Shown here piece after piece: positions 60,070 through 64,000 of a DNA stretch of 64,000 nucleotides. A model generated the notes under the pieces. The model had not been told where the DNA came from. It searched no databases and worked only from the letters and a program-made list of their open reading frames with translations. Source of the DNA: Chiua virens (Eukaryota; Basidiomycota; Agaricomycetes; Boletales; Boletaceae); the NCBI GenBank assembly GCA_019787685.1, contig JAHNUO010000015.1:930001-994000 (forward strand). The letters are read 5' to 3'. The translations under genes were made by a program, and so were the position numbers. Numbering within the stretch: the stretch's first letter is position 1; every line of letters starts with the position of its first letter.

Positions 60070-60220
60070 CGAGTCGACGGCTTTCATCGACAATCGAAAT
60101 TATCTGAATGCGTTCGAGGACTATATCTTCTCTATTCCCGTCGTCTAGGCGGGTAACGTGGTGTTTGCTCTGTCATAAAGTCTATCAGACACCTTACTGG
60201 TCAGTCAAGCGTTGGATAAT
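60070..60220 (+). pseudogene. Duplicated fragment of the 7TM gene's first exon
   Basis: TCGACGGCTTTCATCGACAA and TCTATCAGACACCTTACTGG closely match 56656-56795. Stops (GTC TAG, TCA TAA) and a small deletion break the frame. Only about 150 bp were copied. Confidence 0.8.
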
Positions 60221-61144
60221 ATTAATATGATTTCCTCGACGGGCTGTCTGCTTCTGCCAGCCGTGCGGTGACTCTACCCTATACAATCTATATGCATGTG
60301 TGGCGATATTATTGATCCAGAACATAGCATTCCTGATGGCTTGAGAGTCTAAAGTTCATTTATGCATGTCAAGGCTCTGTTAAGCACTTTCCAACAATCT
60401 CAAAGTAACGTTCGGGTTCCTCGAAAAATCACTTTTGGGATCTTCTCGAAGAGCGCTCACTGTTCGGGAAACGACGGTAGGCACAACCTGGATTACAGCA
60501 TTAATGTTACGAGGAATGGGGCGTTACGGAAGATACTCACATAGTCCAATGAACAGTGGGGTCATTGACAGCCTGCATTACAGTGAAGGACCAATAACAA
60601 TTAGCTCTCGAAGGCCACGGAGCAACCATGCAGGCGTGTTCCATATAAAGGTCTTGGCTTTCTCGAGAACTTATTCAGAAGGATGAATCGGCCAGCATAA
60701 GCAAGTTTCAATGTTTAGATGAATGTCACTCGAGTCCAGTTGCATGTGTTGGATTGCATACGTGTTCAATTCGTTGGTGATGCATGTAGCCACTAGTACA
60801 CTAGCGAGACTCTACGTGGCACATGGATTATGATCTTGACCCTGATAGGATTCGCCCTTGGCACTATTGCAAAAGAATTCACTAACCTAGGATGGTTATC
60901 GACGGTGGCTACTTTACGACCCTTCCGGCTTTGAGGCCTTAATGAGGTTTGATTGGTGGGCAACTTTTCTAGACTATGAGGCTGCAACCGTCTGGCCTCA
61001 AAGCTTCCGCTCAGATACATATATCATCCACCAACAGTCGGAGGACACATACTCATTGACCTGTGGCAAACAGATGGGTATGGGAAGCACTTCTAGGGGT
61101 AAATGAACAAATGAAAAGGCAGCCTAAAAGAATGTTGGACCCAC
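60221..61144. other. Intergenic stretch, nothing recognised
   Basis: Short frames without domains on both strands. It lies downstream of the hydrolase gene. Confidence 0.4.
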
Positions 61145-62485
61145 CTATATAGAGGCTTCATTCAGTGTTTCATGACCATCACGGGCCTCGTTATCGATCC
61201 ACGATGCGATCCTTGCCAAGGTCTGGCCTACCTCGGGTTCGTGCCACGAAAATAACAGGTGATCATGGACCGCATCCTTGGCCTCGTAATAAGCCACCTG
61301 TCCCTTACCCTCTCCCTCCCTCTCCCATGTCCCTTGCCATCTTCCACCACAAGGTTCGAATGGAATCCAGCAATGGCTCCGCCCCCCCTGCGCACACCAA
61401 GGTCTTCGGAAAGCCATGGAACCGCACATCGATGCATGGATGGAGCGACGCAGGACTGATCCATGCGCTCTTTTCTGCGAACCCGAGCCCGAATGGTCCT
61501 AGAAATGCGATCTTGGCATAGCTCACTGTGCGAGTCCGAGCCGGCCCCGTAGGACCTGTGTAATCCACCGAGAAGGGACTCGTGAGAGAACTCAACGGCC
61601 CTTCGTGCGAGGAGCCCAAATCCGCCCAAGGCGAGAGAAGGAGTAAACCACCTGGCATACGTGGAAGTCTCAAATCAGGATGATAATCTGCGTAGTCCCG
61701 CAAATACTGCAGCATCGCTAGCGCGAGGTTTCCGCCTGCAGAATCCCCGACCACAATGACATCTTCGGGGCGAAATCCAACCTGCCCCACGAGATAAATA
61801 TATCCGGCCAACGCGTCCAACAATGCTGCCGGAAAAGAATTGGCGTCCTCGTACGGTGCTGCAGCTGACAGCCGATACTCGATAGCAAACGTGCGAGTGA
61901 TGGAAGTGGTACGGAGCAAGACTCCCCGCGCTATGTTAGCTGTTGGATCGGCCGGGTGAGCAGAGAGCTGGATATAGCTGCCTCCGTGGAGACGATAGAG
62001 GACTTTATCTCCGGGTTTCGGTGAAGCCCCTGGAGGTAAGGTAGCGTCGCTGTCAATCCAGTAGCCAGGGATACGAGTACAAGAAACGTGGGCTGCGTGG
62101 GCGAGGATAAGGATGGCGCCAGTGATAAGATGAGGAGCCGGTTCGACCCAGACACCTTTGACATTTGCGCCGGGGTCGATAGCGTGATGGGTTGGGAACC
62201 GAACGAGGGAGCCAGTCCTGTTAAAGGGTATCACGAAACGTTAATATGACCTTTCTGCGCTTATGGTAACGCAAACCACTGGTAGACGCACCTTTGAGTG
62301 ACTCGGAAGAGATGGCGGAATAGCCTCAAGAGAACGGTACGGGTGATTGTCCAGCTGGGGCGAGGACGCCATGACGGTGGAAAAGCAGAAAGATACCAGT
62401 ATGGCAGCCGAAAGACGGTGGTGGAAACGACCTGGTAAGTCAAGTAGACACCAAACCAGGGTTGCTTGCGCAGTTCATAGACCAT
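61145..62485 (-). CDS. Alpha/beta hydrolase (abhydrolase_3, HSL-like esterase)
   Basis: Met at 62485 opens MVYELRKQPWFGVYLTYQ and a membrane-associated N-terminal segment. An intron at about 62292-62227 joins RVTQ to RTGSLVRFPTHHA. The oxyanion motif is YRLHGGSYI, and the nucleophile Ser lies in VVGDSAGGNLALAML. Also present are RLPRMPGGLLLLSPWADLG and FPKTLVCAGGAEPLLDS. After a +1 shift in a purine run at about 61312-61325 the frame continues to QVAYYEAKDAVHDHLLF (catalytic Asp and His region) and SWIDNEA, ending at 61145. Hormone-sensitive-lipase-type esterases of this family include steryl-acetyl and kynurenine-formamide hydrolases; substrate not assigned. Confidence 0.8.
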
Positions 62486-63089
62486 TGTGTGTCACGTCAA
62501 GAGAACGTGATCCTCACAACGCAATTGATTTACGATGGAGATACATGATGGACGTAGGGCTGTGAACTCTGAGGGAGTGGCTGTACTCCGAGTCCGTCTC
62601 GTGCGCGGGCCGATCGCTCAGTGTTTCGAATCTTCGATCGCCAACTGCCAGCTAGAACTTAGAAGTATCCCAAGCACACTGACTGTACATACCATACTCA
62701 GGGCTGAAGTGTGCAGTTCGTCCCACCATGTGATATTGTTGAGTCGGAGGGAGGCGACTCGGAACGGGGGATCTCGGAGACTCGGTAACTCGTGAATCCA
62801 ACTAATAATCATGTCGATGACAAGGCTATGTAGTTTTGACCCATCCTTTTGTCTCGTCTGATAAGTACTCCGCACAGTGTAGGACTGGAACTGAGATGAA
62901 TTAGGCAGAAACTTCAAGTGATTATCATGTACATGGAGACAAGCGAGACGTTGGGTCACTGACTCACTGGTACTGCAGTGACTTGTTTCATCTTTCCTAC
63001 TACTACGTGACCGCGTGTAATTCGCTTCCGTCATAACGCCGACTGTTGACGTATACCTTTTAAATTTAATAGGCGTGAGTGGTCGCACC
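62486..63089. promoter_or_regulatory. Divergent promoter region between hydrolase and phosphatase genes
   Basis: About 600 bp lie between two opposite start codons. The open frames inside are antisense or short and are not supported as genes. Confidence 0.4.
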
Positions 63090-64000
63090 ATGATGATGGT
63101 GCAGCTAACCCAACTCGTGCTTGCAGCCGTCTTGACTGGCGTGCATGCCCAGTTCATTGACCTTAGCAACAGTTCCAATCCCTGGTCATGTCTCGCAGAG
63201 TCCACGGGCGTCCATGTTCCTGGAACTGTTCCTTGCAACCCATACGAGCCTCTCCAGCAGCATCTCGCTTTTGCTGGTCCGACGGGTATGATGGTTAGCT
63301 GGAGCACGCATGCTCAGCTCGAGTCTCCGAAGGTCTGGTATGGCGAGTCGCCAACTGCACTCATCAACAGTTGCAACCGGGAGCTCCACCACCTATCCTT
63401 CTTCTCGTGTATACAACAATCACGTCAAAATCACGGAACTCAAACCGAATACTAGATACTGGTATCGCACCTCTCACCAGTCGGGTTTCCTTACATCCTT
63501 GCCTGCCTTCCCGTAACCTGACATGCTGTTTTACAGAAATTGTGCTGGTTGTGCATACAGAGCTACCGATACGTTCACGACTGCCCCTGAAGCTGGCAAT
63601 GAAACACCATTCACTGTTGCAGTCGTCGTCGATCTTGGACTGATGGGTGCTGATGGCCTTAGTACGAAGGTCGGCCCGCACGGAGGTGCAGCGAACCCAC
63701 TCGGACCCACTGACCTCAACACGATTCAAAGTCTTATCGAGAACAAGGAGTATGTATTATCTGAACGTGTTCACTCTTTTTACGGACGTCATTTCCCAGT
63801 ACTTATGATTTCATCGCTCACTTTGGTGATATCGCCTACTCCGATTACTTCATTAAGGAGAGTTGGCAAGGGTACTTTGGGAACGACAGCCTGATCCCGA
63901 ACATGACCAGCGTGGTAGAAGGCTACAATGTCCTTCTGGAACAGTTCTATGACCAGATGACGCCTCTCACTAGCTCGAAGCCTACATGGTTGCTGCAGGA
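63090..64000 (+). CDS. Purple acid phosphatase (metallophosphoesterase), partial at right edge
   Basis: Signal peptide (LTQLVLAAVLTGVHA) then the Fn3-like N-terminal domain (AFAGPTGMMVSWSTHAQLES, KVWYGESPTALI). A +1 shift near 63369 leads to ATGSSTTYPSSRVYNNHV and ITELKPNTRYWYRTSH. An intron with donor GTCGGG (63479) joins to QNCAGCAYRATDTFTTAP. The metal-binding domain begins VAVVVDLGLMGADG, and after another intron reaches DFIAHFGDIAYSDYF (GDxxY motif). The sequence ends in SSKPTWLLQ at the window edge. These enzymes hydrolyse phosphate esters with a binuclear Fe-Zn or Fe-Mn centre. The usual Asp-Gly of VVADxG reads VVDLG here. Confidence 0.85.

Noticed and set aside
62618..63307. 229-residue minus-strand frame overlapping the phosphatase start
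   Set aside because: It is antisense to a gene with signal peptide and conserved domains, and has no domain itself.
1..64000. CRISPR arrays, rRNA or tRNA genes
   Set aside because: No spaced direct repeats of CRISPR type, no A/B-box plus cloverleaf and no rRNA sequence were found by eye; a covariance-model scan could still reveal a tRNA.

Overview
The window looks like nuclear DNA of a filamentous basidiomycete, most likely an Agaricomycete. Genes are split by many 45-70 nt GT-AG introns. The gene families are typical of that group: HET-domain protein, caspase-fold (C14) peptidase, GH55 glucanase, HNH-domain proteins, a fungal 7TM protein, and a DDE integrase with an IDGHHKLIRWG motif. Mobile DNA and decayed copies are abundant. 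Models were read by eye from the six frames and from splice signals, so intron ends are approximate unless positions are given.

Layout. 1.8-3.9 kb: a frameshifted metacaspase-like gene, converging on a polytopic membrane protein gene (4.2-5.5 kb). 5.8-11.3 kb: a DNA transposon bounded by about 110-130 nt inverted repeats. It carries an integrase with two in-frame stops, an intact unrecognised three- to four-exon gene, and an intact BTB/POZ gene near its right end. 12.1-13.9 kb: an intact HET gene. 14.7-26.8 kb: a palindromic array in which an HNH nuclease gene and a convergent Pro/Thr-rich unit are duplicated in opposite orientation, with a second, more decayed version to the right; one HNH copy carries a GAY-repeat expansion. 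26.9-33.0 kb: GCN2 (eIF2-alpha kinase) on the minus strand. 35.0-38.5 kb: an intact, intron-rich GH55 gene. 40.0-40.9 kb: a NADAR-domain protein. 41.5-42.5 kb: an isoprenylcysteine methyltransferase-like gene. 42.9-48.8 kb: a decayed aspartic protease gene split by a full-length Ty1/Copia element with identical LTRs and a GTATT target duplication. 49.9-51.8 kb: an O-methyltransferase. 52.4-53.4 kb: a CK1-like kinase relic. 54.3-56.1 kb: branched-chain 2-oxoacid dehydrogenase E2, divergent from a 7TM gene (56.4-57.7 kb). 58.0-59.6 kb: a parallel beta-helix protein. 61.1-62.5 kb: an alpha/beta hydrolase, divergent from a purple acid phosphatase that runs off the right edge.

A feature cutting across the window: many conserved genes are broken by single-nucleotide frameshifts, and about twelve of fourteen that I could place are one-base insertions (+1). 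They occur even in the Copia element, whose identical LTRs imply a very recent insertion. This points to residual long-read insertion errors at least as much as to true pseudogenes, and it affects how every 'broken' gene here should be read.

The best candidates for something undescribed are the TIR-bounded element with a BTB gene as cargo, and the HNH/Pro-Thr-rich palindromic module.
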